DNA of 61,144 nucleotides from Chloroflexota bacterium. GTDB lineage: Bacteria > Chloroflexota > Dehalococcoidia > Bin125. The position numbers were made by a program, and so were the translations under genes. The notes below the pieces were generated by a model, which was not told where the DNA came from, ran no database searches, and was given only the letters and a program-made list of their open reading frames with translations. The DNA lies in assembly GCA_028874365.1 (NCBI GenBank), contig JAPPJZ010000005.1, positions 1-61,144 on the forward strand, written 5' to 3'. Positions 18,076 to 26,858 of this stretch are shown here, one piece after another; the first letter of the stretch is position 1; the number at the start of each line of letters is the position of its first letter.

Positions 18076-20676
18076 TCAGGAAGTGGCGACCGCTTCGCCC
18101 TCTTCCTCTTCTTCCTCCGACTCGGAGTCGTCCTTGGCCGCTTCGACCTCGGCCGCGAGCTCCTCGGCTCGTGAAAGACCTTCGATGCGCTCGTAGTGCA
18201 GCATCTCTTCCTCGACGCCGTTCTCGTTGAGCTCCTTGACCAGGTCCACGCGAATCGTGTCGCCGGCCTCGAAGTCGCCGCGCAGCAGCGCCTCGGACAG
18301 CGAGTCCTCGAGCCGCTCCTGGATCACGCGGCGCAACGGTCTGGCGCCGAAGATCGGGTCGTAGCCCTTCTCTCCGAGCCAGTCGCGCGCCGCCTCCGTG
18401 ACATCGAGCTCGACCTGCTTCTCCTTGATCCGCGAGTCGACCTCCTTGAGCATCATGTCGACGATCTCGCGGATGTGCGCCCGGCTCAACGGGTGGAAGA
18501 CGAGCGTCGTATCAACTCGGTTCAGGAACTCGGGCCGGAAGACCCGCTTCATCTCCTGAAGCACCTTGTCCTTCATCTTCTCGTAGCGCTGCTTCTCCGA
18601 CTGGTCCTCGTCGTTGATCGTCGAGAACCCGATCGCCGACTCGCGCCGAATCAGGTCCGAGCCAACGTTCGAGGTCATGATGATGATCGTGTTGCGGAAG
18701 TCCACGCGCCGGCCCTTGGCGTCGGTCAGGTGACCGTCGTCGAAGACCTGCAGCAGCATGTTGAAGACCTCGGGGTGCGCCTTCTCGATCTCGTCCAGCA
18801 GGATCAGGCAGTACGACTTGCGCCGAACGGTGTCCGTTAACTGGCCGCCGTCGTCGTAGCCGACGTAGCCCGGAGGCGCGCCAACCAGCCGCGCCACGGT
18901 GTGGCGCTCCATGAACTCCGACATGTCCAGCCGCACCATGTTGTCGTCCGAGCCAAACATGAAGTCGGCCAGCGCCCGAGCCAGCTCCGTCTTCCCGACG
19001 CCGGTCGGGCCCAGGAACATGAACACGCCGATCGGCCGGCGCGGATCCTTCAGCCCCGCGCGAGCCCGCCGCACGGCCTTGGCCAGCGCGACGATCGGCT
19101 CTTCCTGCCCGACGATGCGTTCGTGCAGGTCCTCCTCCATCCGCAGCAGACGCTCGGACTCCTCCGTCGCAATCTGCACCAGCGGAATCCCGGTCCACAT
19201 CGACACCACCTCGGCGATGTCCTCCGCCAGCACGTCCGTTGAGTCGCGCTCGCGCTGCTGGTCGAGGTCTTCCTCGAGTTCGGCAATCCGCTGCGTCAGT
19301 TTGAGCTCGCGGTCGCGCAAATCCGCCGCGTACTCGTACTGCTGCTGGTTGATCGCCTGTTCCTTCTCCTTGCGGATGCCCTCAAGCCCCACCGTCGCTT
19401 CCTTCAGCGACGGCGGCGTGTACGAACGGCGAATCCGAACGCGCGAGGCCGACTCGTCGATCAGGTCGATCGCCTTGTCCGGCAGCGCACGGTCGGAGAT
19501 GTAACGCGACGACATCTCGGCCGCCGCGACCAGCGCGTCATCGGTGATGACGAGCTTGTGATGCTCCTCGTAGCGGTCCTTGATCCCGCGCAGGATTTCA
19601 ACGGTTTCCTCGACCGACGGCTCCTCCACCACGATCGGCTGGAAGCGGCGCTCCAGCGCCGCGTCGCGCTCGATGTGCTTGCGGTAATCGTCCAGCGTCG
19701 TCGCGCCGATCGTCTGCAGCTCTCCGCGCGCCAGCGACGGCTTGAGAATGTTCGCCGCGTCAACCGCGCCCTCGGCCGCCCCGGCGCCGACCAGCATGTG
19801 CAGCTCGTCGATGAACAGCACGCAGTTGCCCGCGCCCTTGATCTCCTCGACCACCTTCTTCAACCGCTCCTCGAACTCGCCGCGGTACTTCGTCCCCGCG
19901 ACCAGCGATCCGATGTCGAGCGTCAACAGCCGCTTGCCTTGCAGCGTCTCAGGCACATCGCCCGAGGCGATGTGCTGCGCGAGTCCCTCGACCACCGCCG
20001 TCTTGCCGACCCCCGGCTCGCCGATCAGCACCGGATTGTTCTTGGTCCGCCGCGAGAGAATCTGTACGACCCGCTGGATCTCCTTGGACCGACCGATCAC
20101 CGGATCCAACGTCCCGGCGCGAGCCGCAGCCGTCAGGTCGAAACCGAGCTGATCGATCGTCGGAGTCCGCGTCGCCGAGCGTGAGCCCGAGCTGCTGCTC
20201 GACCCCGCACCCGCGCCCGCAGTCGCCGGACCACTCTGCGAGAGAATCCGCGTCGTCTCGGCGCGCACCCGCTCAAGGTTGACGCCCAGCGATTCGAGCA
20301 CGCCCGCCGCGATGCCTTCGCCCTCGCGCACCAGTCCGAGCAATAAGTGCTCGGTGCCGATGTAGTGATGGTTCAGTCGCCGCGCCTCGTCAACCGCGAG
20401 CTCGATCACTTTCTTTGCCCGTGGAGTCAGACCGATTTCACCCAGAACCGCGCGGTCGCCTCGTCCGATGATGAACTCGACCGCTGAACGCACCTTTCCC
20501 AGTTCGACGCCGAGATTGGAGAGCACCTTCGCCGCTACCCCGTCGCCCTCGCGCACCAGACCGAGCAACAGGTGCTCGGTGCCGATGTAGTTGTGGTTGA
20601 AGCGCTGGGCTTCTTCCTGCGCGAGCGTCAGGACGCGGCGAGCGCGTTCCGTGAACTTGTCAAATCGGTCTGCCAT
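18076..20676 (-). CDS. clpC: ATP-dependent Clp protease ATP-binding subunit ClpC
   Basis: AAA+ unfoldase that feeds substrates to ClpP. The start is set at [16 protein letters not shown], with GGAGG 8 nt upstream, giving 866 aa; a longer frame adds eight residues. Two Clp-N repeats (each with [15 protein letters not shown]) are followed by AAA-1 with GEPGVGKT, a UVR motif ([19 protein letters not shown]) in the middle domain, and AAA-2 with GPTGVGKT and an [12 protein letters not shown] Walker B. An acidic tail ends the protein. No mcsA, mcsB or ctsR neighbour is present. Confidence 0.97.
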   Translation of the reverse strand: MADRFDKFTERARRVLTLAQEEAQRFNHNYIGTEHLLLGLVREGDGVAAKVLSNLGVELGKVRSAVEFIIGRGDRAVLGEIGLTPRAKKVIELAVDEARRLNHHYIGTEHLLLGLVREGEGIAAGVLESLGVNLERVRAETTRILSQSGPATAGAGAGSSSSSGSRSATRTPTIDQLGFDLTAAARAGTLDPVIGRSKEIQRVVQILSRRTKNNPVLIGEPGVGKTAVVEGLAQHIASGDVPETLQGKRLLTLDIGSLVAGTKYRGEFEERLKKVVEEIKGAGNCVLFIDELHMLVGAGAAEGAVDAANILKPSLARGELQTIGATTLDDYRKHIERDAALERRFQPIVVEEPSVEETVEILRGIKDRYEEHHKLVITDDALVAAAEMSSRYISDRALPDKAIDLIDESASRVRIRRSYTPPSLKEATVGLEGIRKEKEQAINQQQYEYAADLRDRELKLTQRIAELEEDLDQQRERDSTDVLAEDIAEVVSMWTGIPLVQIATEESERLLRMEEDLHERIVGQEEPIVALAKAVRRARAGLKDPRRPIGVFMFLGPTGVGKTELARALADFMFGSDDNMVRLDMSEFMERHTVARLVGAPPGYVGYDDGGQLTDTVRRKSYCLILLDEIEKAHPEVFNMLLQVFDDGHLTDAKGRRVDFRNTIIIMTSNVGSDLIRRESAIGFSTINDEDQSEKQRYEKMKDKVLQEMKRVFRPEFLNRVDTTLVFHPLSRAHIREIVDMMLKEVDSRIKEKQVELDVTEAARDWLGEKGYDPIFGARPLRRVIQERLEDSLSEALLRGDFEAGDTIRVDLVKELNENGVEEEMLHYERIEGLSRAEELAAEVEAAKDDSESEEEEEEGEAVATS

Positions 20677-20860
20677 GGCAGCCTCCAATGCACGACGCAA
20701 CTGCCACGCAGCCGCTCGTTGGACAATCCCAGCCTATCAGAGCCTTCCCCGCCCAAACCCGCCATCCTCACAACTTATCCAACCCGTCCCCCACCACAAT
20801 CCGGAACCCGTTCCCCGACTCGATCGCGGACCAGCTCCCCTCTGCTCGCGCCTCTCTGTT

Positions 20861-20908
20861 CTCCCCCCGCCGTCAGGTGGGGGGGAGATGCCGAAGGCAG
20901 AGGGGGGC
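20861..20908 (+). repeat. Intergenic repeat family A, copy 2
   Basis: Same palindrome and tail as the other family A copies, with variable loop CGTCAG. Upstream, 20804-20839 carries an extra module (CCCCGACTCGATCGCGGACC) that is also found upstream of copy 4. It fills much of the 256-bp gap between clpC and the S1-domain gene. Confidence 0.85.
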
Positions 20909-20932
20909 ATCCCCAAGAACCGTAGTCAAGCC

Positions 20933-22366
20933 CTACCGCTCGCCGCCGAAGTCCTGCTCCGTCACACCCGCGCGCTCCAGCGCCTCCTGCATCGCCGACA
21001 CCGCGCGCACCGGCTCCGGCGCCGGCTCGGGCTGCGCGTCGTCCGCGACCCGCGACGGTTCCTCGGTCGGCTCCGGCTCGGGCGGCGCCTCCGGCATCGC
21101 CTCCTGCGTGACCCCGAACCGCTCCGCGACATCGTCCGGCATGCGGATAATCCCGCCGTCCTGGTTGAACATCCAGCCCAGACGCTCCGCGTCTGTCCGT
21201 GCCTGCCGCAGCGACAGACCCAACCGATGTCGATCGCGCTCAATCCGCACGATCTTCGCCGGGATGACGTCGTTCTCCAGCACGACCTCGCGCGGATGCG
21301 TAATCCGACGGTCGGCCAGCTCCGACACATGAACCAGGCCCTCGACCGGACCTTCCAGCCGCGCAAACGCGCCAAACGTGACCAGCTTCGTCACGACCGA
21401 CGGCACGATGTCGCCGACCTCGAACTTGGCTACCACTTCGTCCCATTGCTCCGGCGCGGCCCGCCGCACCGAGAGCCCGATCTTCTTCGATTCCTTGTCG
21501 ATCTTCGTGATGTACACGTCGATCGTCTGACCGATCGAGAACATCGCCTCGGGATCGACATCCCGCTCCCAGCTCAACTCCGACAGATGCGCCAGGCCGT
21601 CTGCGCCTCCGAGGTCGACGAACACGCCGAACGAGCGGATGCTCGTGATCCGCCCCGAGCGAATCTCGCCTTCCTGCAGCTCCTCCAGCAGGCGTTCCTT
21701 CTGCTCCGCCCGCCATTCCTGCACCGCGGCGCGCTCCGACAGGATCACCCGGTTGCGGCGCCGGTTAATCTCGATCACCTTGAACCGCAGCGTCCGACCC
21801 TCGTACTCCGAGAGCTGCGCAATCGCCTGCTCGCGGTCGCCCGTGATCTCGACAATCTGCGACAGCGGCACGAACGCGTTCACGCCCTCCACGTTGACCA
21901 GCAGACCGCCCTTGTTCGAGCCGGTCACCCGCGCGTCGAACACCTCGGCCTCGTCGAACCGGCGCTGCAACTCGTGCCAGCCTTGCTCACCGCGGGCGCG
22001 GTCGATCGACAGCTCCAGCGATCCGCCCTCCGACTCCGAATCGGTCACGAACACGTGCGCCGCGTCGCCGGTCTTCAGCGCCTCGCGCTCCGTGTCCGTC
22101 AGCGAGCGCATCTCCTCGTAGTGGACCACGCCCTCCGACTTCGCCCCCACATCGACGATCAACGCCGATCCCGACCAGTGCACGACGATGCCTTCGACAA
22201 TGTCGCCGCGTCTGGGGTTCAGCGGCTCCCGACCGGGTTCGGCCAGGAGTTCGTCCATGGTGGTGGGTTCGGATGCCCCCTCCTGTGCTGCCGTCGGGGG
22301 CGCGGGCGCGTTCGGGTCGATATCGGTGCTGGGTGTGGTCAAAACGTGGTGAGTTGGGGAGGTCAA
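20933..22366 (-). CDS. rpsA: S1-domain RNA-binding protein (ribosomal protein S1 type)
   Basis: Probably binds mRNA and helps initiation on the 30S subunit. The 477-aa protein has a disordered acidic/Pro N-terminus (~45 residues), then four S1 repeats: around GDIVEGIVVHWSGSALIVDV, FDARVTGSNKGGLLVNVEGV, SGRITSIRSFGVFVDLGGAD and VPSVVTKLVTFGAFARLEGP. A Glu/Pro-rich tail of about 80 residues follows. Four domains is typical of S1 in Gram-positive-like and Chloroflexota lineages, against six in E. coli. It is on the same strand as clpC. Confidence 0.88.
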   Translation of the reverse strand: MTSPTHHVLTTPSTDIDPNAPAPPTAAQEGASEPTTMDELLAEPGREPLNPRRGDIVEGIVVHWSGSALIVDVGAKSEGVVHYEEMRSLTDTEREALKTGDAAHVFVTDSESEGGSLELSIDRARGEQGWHELQRRFDEAEVFDARVTGSNKGGLLVNVEGVNAFVPLSQIVEITGDREQAIAQLSEYEGRTLRFKVIEINRRRNRVILSERAAVQEWRAEQKERLLEELQEGEIRSGRITSIRSFGVFVDLGGADGLAHLSELSWERDVDPEAMFSIGQTIDVYITKIDKESKKIGLSVRRAAPEQWDEVVAKFEVGDIVPSVVTKLVTFGAFARLEGPVEGLVHVSELADRRITHPREVVLENDVIPAKIVRIERDRHRLGLSLRQARTDAERLGWMFNQDGGIIRMPDDVAERFGVTQEAMPEAPPEPEPTEEPSRVADDAQPEPAPEPVRAVSAMQEALERAGVTEQDFGGER

Positions 22367-22492
22367 TCAGGTCAAGCCAGAAGACCGCCCCGGCTCCTTT
22401 CTGGGGTTTGCGAAATCGTACCACAGGGCCCCAGTCCCCCGACTCGCTCGGCGGCCAGCCCCTGCCCCCCTTCCCCTCTCGCTCCCTATCCC

Positions 22493-22541
22493 CTCTCCCC
22501 CCGCCGTCAGGTGGGGGGAGATGCCGAAGGCAGAGGGGGGC
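22493..22541 (+). repeat. Intergenic repeat family A, copy 3
   Basis: Same palindrome and fixed tail, with variable loop CGTCAG as in copy 2. It lies between the 5' end of the S1-domain gene and the terminator of the 5S gene. Confidence 0.85.
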
Positions 22542-22572
22542 ACCCCAATCCCCATCCCGCCAAAACGTAAAA

Positions 22573-22604
22573 CCGCCCGACACATCACCAAGTGTGTCGG
22601 GCGG
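22573..22604 (-). terminator. Rho-independent terminator of the 5S rRNA gene
   Basis: A perfect 12-bp stem CCGCCCGACACA/TGTGTCGGGCGG with an 8-nt loop is followed on the minus strand by TTTTACGTTTT. It begins 16 nt past the 3' end of the 5S rRNA and so ends that transcript. Confidence 0.88.
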
Positions 22605-22620
22605 TCACATCCAAAGAGCG

Positions 22621-22738
22621 AGCTGGCGATGGCCTATTTTCCGCAAGGGGTTGCCCCCCCAGTATCGTCAGCGCTGCGGCGTTTCACTTCCGTGTTCGGG
22701 ATGGGAACGGGTGGTCCCACCGCGCTCCAATCACCAGC
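22621..22738 (-). rRNA. rrf: 5S ribosomal RNA (intact copy)
   Basis: About 118 nt. The ends form a 10-bp helix I (AGCTGGTGAT with ATCGCCAGCT, one G-T pair). The highly conserved loop sequence CCCATCCCGAACACGGAAGTGAA and the GCGCTGACGATACTGG segment are present. No 23S or 16S is adjacent: on the minus strand the 176 bp upstream are non-coding and then comes a divergent protein gene. It therefore has its own promoter and the terminator at 22573-22604. Confidence 0.95.
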
Positions 22739-22916
22739 TCACTCCAGATCGTAGCACGCTACTCGAACCTGCCACGGGTCACAGCTAACACCTCCGTCGG
22801 CTACCCGACCCGTGCAAGCAGCTAACCCGGCATAGCCGCGCGCTCCGACATGCCAGCCCAACCCGCCGGCCAACCGTTACCATTTGTGAATATTTCATGT
22901 ATCTGGAGAAACGGTC

Positions 22917-24455
22917 ATGAGCAGAACATCGAGACGACGGCTCTTGCTTCCGCTATCGCTATCTCTGCCAATCGTCGCCCTCCTGATCGCGGGCGCGGCC
23001 ATCGACCGCATGATGCAGTCGGCGCTTTTCTCGGACACCGAGGCAGCCGCCACGACAGTCGCCGATACCGAGGTTCGCATCACCGCCACCCCGCGAGCCG
23101 ATGGTTCGATCCGACTCGGCCTCCAGCAACAGGATCCCGATGGCGCCTGGGGCAGTATCCAGTACCCCAGGTTCAGCGTCGTGCCCGCCGACGCCGAGCC
23201 GAATCGGCGACTCCATAGCTCCGCGCTGACCGTGTCCACCACGGCCGACGTCTACACCCTCGCCGACGCCTACTACGACCACGCGCGGCATATCGCCCAA
23301 CCAACCGTGCTCACCCCGCCCGACCCGCGCATCTGGTGTCTGCTTCACGACACCGAAGACAACGACGCCGGCCGCGCCTACTGCCAGGGCTTCGTCGACG
23401 GCCTGGGCGAGGACGCAATCGAGACCTTCCACTACACCGACCTCAGGGCCGGTGTCGGCCAGGTCGTCGGCCGCATCGCCCGCGGCGACGTACCGCACCT
23501 GCTCGCGGCGGGCAAGGTCGAGGAACTCTTCGGCCTCCTCGGCGCCTTCGCCCGACTCGAGGGCGTCAGCCCCGTCCCGGTCGCCTTCCCCCTCGACACC
23601 ATCGATCCCGAACCACCCGGCGGCGCAACCTACTGCGTCATCGGCCACGGCGATAACTCGTTCTGGGGCCTGACCTTCGATGCCGCCGTCGCCGGCGCCA
23701 ACCACCTCGGCGTCAATCTCCAACACGTGGGCCTGGCCAGCGCCGAGGAACGCGCCGCCCGGATCCGTGAGTGCATCGCCGAGGACGTCGACGCGATCGC
23801 CGTCACTCTGGCCGAGACCGAACACGTCGGCGACGCGATCCGCGAGGCCCGCGCCGCCGGTATCCCGGTGGTCACCTTCAACTCTGGAGCCGACACGGCC
23901 CGCTCGGTCGGCTCGATGCTCCATCTCGGTCTCAACGACCGCAAGGCCGGCGAGATCGTTGGAACCCGGCTAACCGCCGACGGCGTCGATGGACCCGCGC
24001 TCTGCCTCCTGCATGAGCCGGTAAACGTTGGCCTTGAAGACCGCTGTCAGGGGCTCGACGACACCTTCGGCGAAGTCGAGAAGCTATCGCTCGCCCAGGG
24101 CTTCGGACCGCTGAGCGAGCGCCTCGCGGTCGGCGACGTCGGCGCGGTCGTCCTCTTGAACGCCGCCGACGTCGGAGCCGTCGCGCACCTGATCGACGCC
24201 TCCGGCCACTCGCCCACCCTGGCCGTCATCGGCTTCGACACGGCACTGGTCCTGCAGATGCTGTCCGGCCGCGTCGCCTTCGCCGTCTGGGACCACGGCA
24301 CCCTCCAGGGCTACCTCGCCGTCGCCCTCGCCGCCCTCGCCGACACATCCTTCCTCGTCCCCGACCTCATCTTCAACGGAGCCCAACTCCGAATCGAACC
24401 CTCCATCCTCACCGCCCAAGACATGGCCCACCTCCTCGCGAGGGCAGGCGGCTAA
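22917..24455 (+). CDS. Periplasmic-binding-protein-like (sugar-type) protein with N-terminal anchor
   Basis: A 512-aa secreted or membrane-anchored protein. Residues 9-29 form a signal/anchor helix after RTSRRR. Residues ~50-100 are a small beta-rich domain (ITATPRADGSIRLGLQQQDP). From about 130 on it resembles the ribose/LacI-type binding fold (Peripla_BP_4): CVIGHGDNSFWGLTFDAAVAGA, then IRECIAEDVDAIAVTLAETE and IPVVTFNSGAD, with a final FNGAQLRIEPSILT hinge. No transporter genes are adjacent, so a sensor role is as likely as uptake. GGAGA lies 7 nt before the ATG. It is bracketed by an intact and a decayed 5S gene. Confidence 0.75.
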   Translation: MSRTSRRRLLLPLSLSLPIVALLIAGAAIDRMMQSALFSDTEAAATTVADTEVRITATPRADGSIRLGLQQQDPDGAWGSIQYPRFSVVPADAEPNRRLHSSALTVSTTADVYTLADAYYDHARHIAQPTVLTPPDPRIWCLLHDTEDNDAGRAYCQGFVDGLGEDAIETFHYTDLRAGVGQVVGRIARGDVPHLLAAGKVEELFGLLGAFARLEGVSPVPVAFPLDTIDPEPPGGATYCVIGHGDNSFWGLTFDAAVAGANHLGVNLQHVGLASAEERAARIRECIAEDVDAIAVTLAETEHVGDAIREARAAGIPVVTFNSGADTARSVGSMLHLGLNDRKAGEIVGTRLTADGVDGPALCLLHEPVNVGLEDRCQGLDDTFGEVEKLSLAQGFGPLSERLAVGDVGAVVLLNAADVGAVAHLIDASGHSPTLAVIGFDTALVLQMLSGRVAFAVWDHGTLQGYLAVALAALADTSFLVPDLIFNGAQLRIEPSILTAQDMAHLLARAGG

Positions 24456-24459
24456 CCAA

Positions 24460-24543
24460 CCCCAGCGTCGTCGGCCCTGCGGTGTGACAATTCGATGTTC
24501 GGGATGAGAACGGCCGGTCTCACCATGACACCTTCACCAGCTC
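24460..24543 (-). pseudogene. Decayed 5S rRNA copy (5' two-thirds)
   Basis: Aligned without gaps to the first 84 nt of the intact 5S gene (22657-22740), 63 of 84 positions match by hand count (75%). The conserved CATCCCGAACA core and the GACGA..CTGGGG block are kept, but helix II pairing (GTGTCATGG against CCGCAGGGCC) is largely lost. The 3' third does not continue: it would run into the end of the binding-protein gene, whose stop is 4 bp away. It is read as a truncated, diverged duplicate, not a working gene. Confidence 0.75.
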
Positions 24544-24702
24544 GACCATCGGCGTCGCACAGCATCACCGCGATTCCAATGCAAGAGCCAACGCCTCGAT
24601 CCCGACTGACTGCAGATGCAGCTCCGTTGTTGGTCGTGCCCAACACTGACAGTGAACAGTCCGACATGGCCCACGAACGCTCTCGGCTGACGCCGGCGGA
24701 CA

Positions 24703-26604
24703 TTACATGGCGACCTTCGGCGGCGACACCAAGTCCAAATCATCGGATCCCGCGTTCGTACGCTCGCCGATTTCGATTTGCATCTCATCGCCCAACAACT
24801 CCGAATCCAAGACCACGGTAGCCCTGAAGGAACCATCCCCGTTCCCATGGAAGTTCCGCAGCGAGAAGAACGTACTCAGTGCTGGCAGATCTTGCATCAG
24901 CTTCTCTTCCAAGGTCTTCCCGTCAAGCGCAGGCATTGTACGCACATAACCCTGAAGTGCGTAAATGTAATCGCGAAGTGGAGCCTTAGCATGCTCCGTC
25001 CAGTCGACAGCAAGCTTACCAAGCAACACGCTAGCGATCTCAAACAGCTCTCGATACCGCTCACGCAACTCCGCATCGCCTCCCAAGGTGGCTAAGGCTG
25101 CGAGTTCCTCTTGAACGGCCCTCCCCTTCGCTTCTTTGCCAAGCCGGTACTCATCGCCTCGATAGCTAGGCAGGTAATGCTCAAGAGCACCCCCAGGCAG
25201 CACATACACATTGCGACTGCCCAACAACTGCAGTACTTGATGCCTCCGGCCGACAATGTTCCTCACCATGTCCGCGCCGAGGATCTCCTCTATCTCTCCT
25301 TCGTGCCGATCAACCGCAATCATCACTGCCGTCCTAGCTCGCATTAGCGCATCCGGAGCCCAATGTCCTTGTCCCTTCAACTCCCTCAGATAATCGAAAA
25401 GCTTGGAGGCCTCACCGTTTGGGTTTGCCGCAATCACCTCATCGGCGGCCTTGGTTAACAGTCTGTCCAACTGACCACAGTACTCAGCAAAATCAGAACC
25501 GAGTCCTGCTGCGGCAAGCAACCCACCGAGCGAGCCATCATCCCTGATGCTTCTCCGCAGCTGGCCTGCGAACAGTGCATCAAGGTCGTAGACGAAGTAT
25601 GCTTCCTTCTCCATCGCTTGGCACAACCTGAGGTACTTGGTCACTTCGTCGCGTCCGCCGGCCTCGATCAGACAGCTGCCGGCACCGGCGATGGAAACAC
25701 CACGGGCTTCCATCAGGGCACCGACCAACCGGGCATCGGAGCCTCCTTCAACGAAGAGCGGATTGCTCGAGAAAAAGATCTGCTTCCCCTCAAGGTTTAG
25801 GGCCTGGACAAATGGTATGTCGATGTCTTCCTGACTGACGCACTGGCGTACTTGCTTAGGCGACTTAAGGTCCGAGTCAAATGAAATGAGAGACAAAATG
25901 TCCTCAGGGGTTCGAAAGTCAAGGATGAAAGGAGAGTGGGTAACCAAGAAGACGACCTTTGTACCTGCTCCATTGGGATCGCCCGCTACGCGACGAACCT
26001 CTTGCATGAAAAACGCCTGGTACTGCGGATGCAGGTTCAACTCCGGCTCGTCAACGATCAAGCACTGGCTCCAGCTGTCGTAAAGGTGAGTGAGCAGCAC
26101 CAAGATCTCTTTGATGCCATGGCATTCGTCCTGATCGAGTCGGTACATGTTGCCACCAGAGATTCGGCGCCCCCTGGGAATCAATGTGCCGCTGTCCCAC
26201 TCTAGACGAATCTCCCTGTCAAAGAGCGAGCTCAAAGTTGCTTCGAGGCGGATTCGAAGATCCAGTCGCTCCTCCAGCAAGATCATAGTGTCAACGCCGG
26301 ACCCCGACTGGCCGGCTCGCTTGTATTCCCTAAAACTTCCCTTGGGATAACCACTCTCGACCAGCGAGCCCCCGAGCCGCCCATGCGTCCCTGACTTAAC
26401 CATTCCAGCAAGACGATCAGTGCCAAGCATTCGAACACTTAGGCCCTTACGGGACAATGCTTCGCTCAATGACTCGGCAAACCGTGACTTCCCGCTTCCG
26501 TTGGGACCAACCAAGTAGTTGACGAAGCCAACTTCATCCGTAGTGAAGATCCCTTCCTGCCAAGGAGGCGGGAGTGGGAATGGCACATCAATGGAGATCA
26601 ACAT
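24703..26604 (-). CDS. OLD-like ATPase with TOPRIM-like domain (putative defence nuclease)
   Basis: A 633-aa protein. The start is set at MLISIDVPF with GAGGAG 5 nt upstream; another Met is five codons earlier. The ABC/SMC-like ATPase has Walker A GPNGSGKS at 33-40, a degenerate signature (ISGGNMYRLDQDECHGI) near 148-163, Walker B CLIVDEPELNLHP at 181-193 and the switch His in VTHSPF at 221-226. A TOPRIM-like region follows: FVEGGSDARLV at 284-294 and VYDLD at 338-342 supply the Glu and the Asp-x-Asp. This order matches OLD/GajA-type nucleases. Base composition is clearly less GC-rich than the flanks, which suggests transfer. It diverges from a candidate nuclease gene. Confidence 0.8.
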   Translation of the reverse strand: MLISIDVPFPLPPPWQEGIFTTDEVGFVNYLVGPNGSGKSRFAESLSEALSRKGLSVRMLGTDRLAGMVKSGTHGRLGGSLVESGYPKGSFREYKRAGQSGSGVDTMILLEERLDLRIRLEATLSSLFDREIRLEWDSGTLIPRGRRISGGNMYRLDQDECHGIKEILVLLTHLYDSWSQCLIVDEPELNLHPQYQAFFMQEVRRVAGDPNGAGTKVVFLVTHSPFILDFRTPEDILSLISFDSDLKSPKQVRQCVSQEDIDIPFVQALNLEGKQIFFSSNPLFVEGGSDARLVGALMEARGVSIAGAGSCLIEAGGRDEVTKYLRLCQAMEKEAYFVYDLDALFAGQLRRSIRDDGSLGGLLAAAGLGSDFAEYCGQLDRLLTKAADEVIAANPNGEASKLFDYLRELKGQGHWAPDALMRARTAVMIAVDRHEGEIEEILGADMVRNIVGRRHQVLQLLGSRNVYVLPGGALEHYLPSYRGDEYRLGKEAKGRAVQEELAALATLGGDAELRERYRELFEIASVLLGKLAVDWTEHAKAPLRDYIYALQGYVRTMPALDGKTLEEKLMQDLPALSTFFSLRNFHGNGDGSFRATVVLDSELLGDEMQIEIGERTNAGSDDLDLVSPPKVAM

Positions 26605-26858
26605 CGGCTCCTCTCGCATTGCACATCTGGCATCGAAGCTCGGATAGGGCAGAATATCATTGATTGGCACTCCAAGCGGAGTTAGGCTGTTGGTCAACGA
26701 CCAGTTGGCCAGTAAACGGACGGCACGGCACTCAATCGTGTTGCTCAGGTACAGGGAGTCCTGCCCACGAGCTTCAAGAGTGCAACCTTTGGCCTCGGTC
26801 GAATTCGTGGTAGGCCATTGCCAGCTGCCTTCTACGGTGGAGAACGTCGGGAATCGCA
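26605..26858. promoter_or_regulatory. Divergent intergenic region of the ATPase/nuclease pair
   Basis: This 254-bp gap holds no clear gene and should contain both promoters. A short inverted repeat TGGTC-AAC-GACCA sits at 26691-26703. The minus-strand frame stays open through the gap, so a longer ATPase with a non-ATG start cannot be fully excluded. Confidence 0.4.

Noticed and set aside
24460-24543. A working second 5S rRNA gene
   Set aside because: Helix II no longer pairs, the 3' third is missing and 25% of aligned bases differ from the intact gene.
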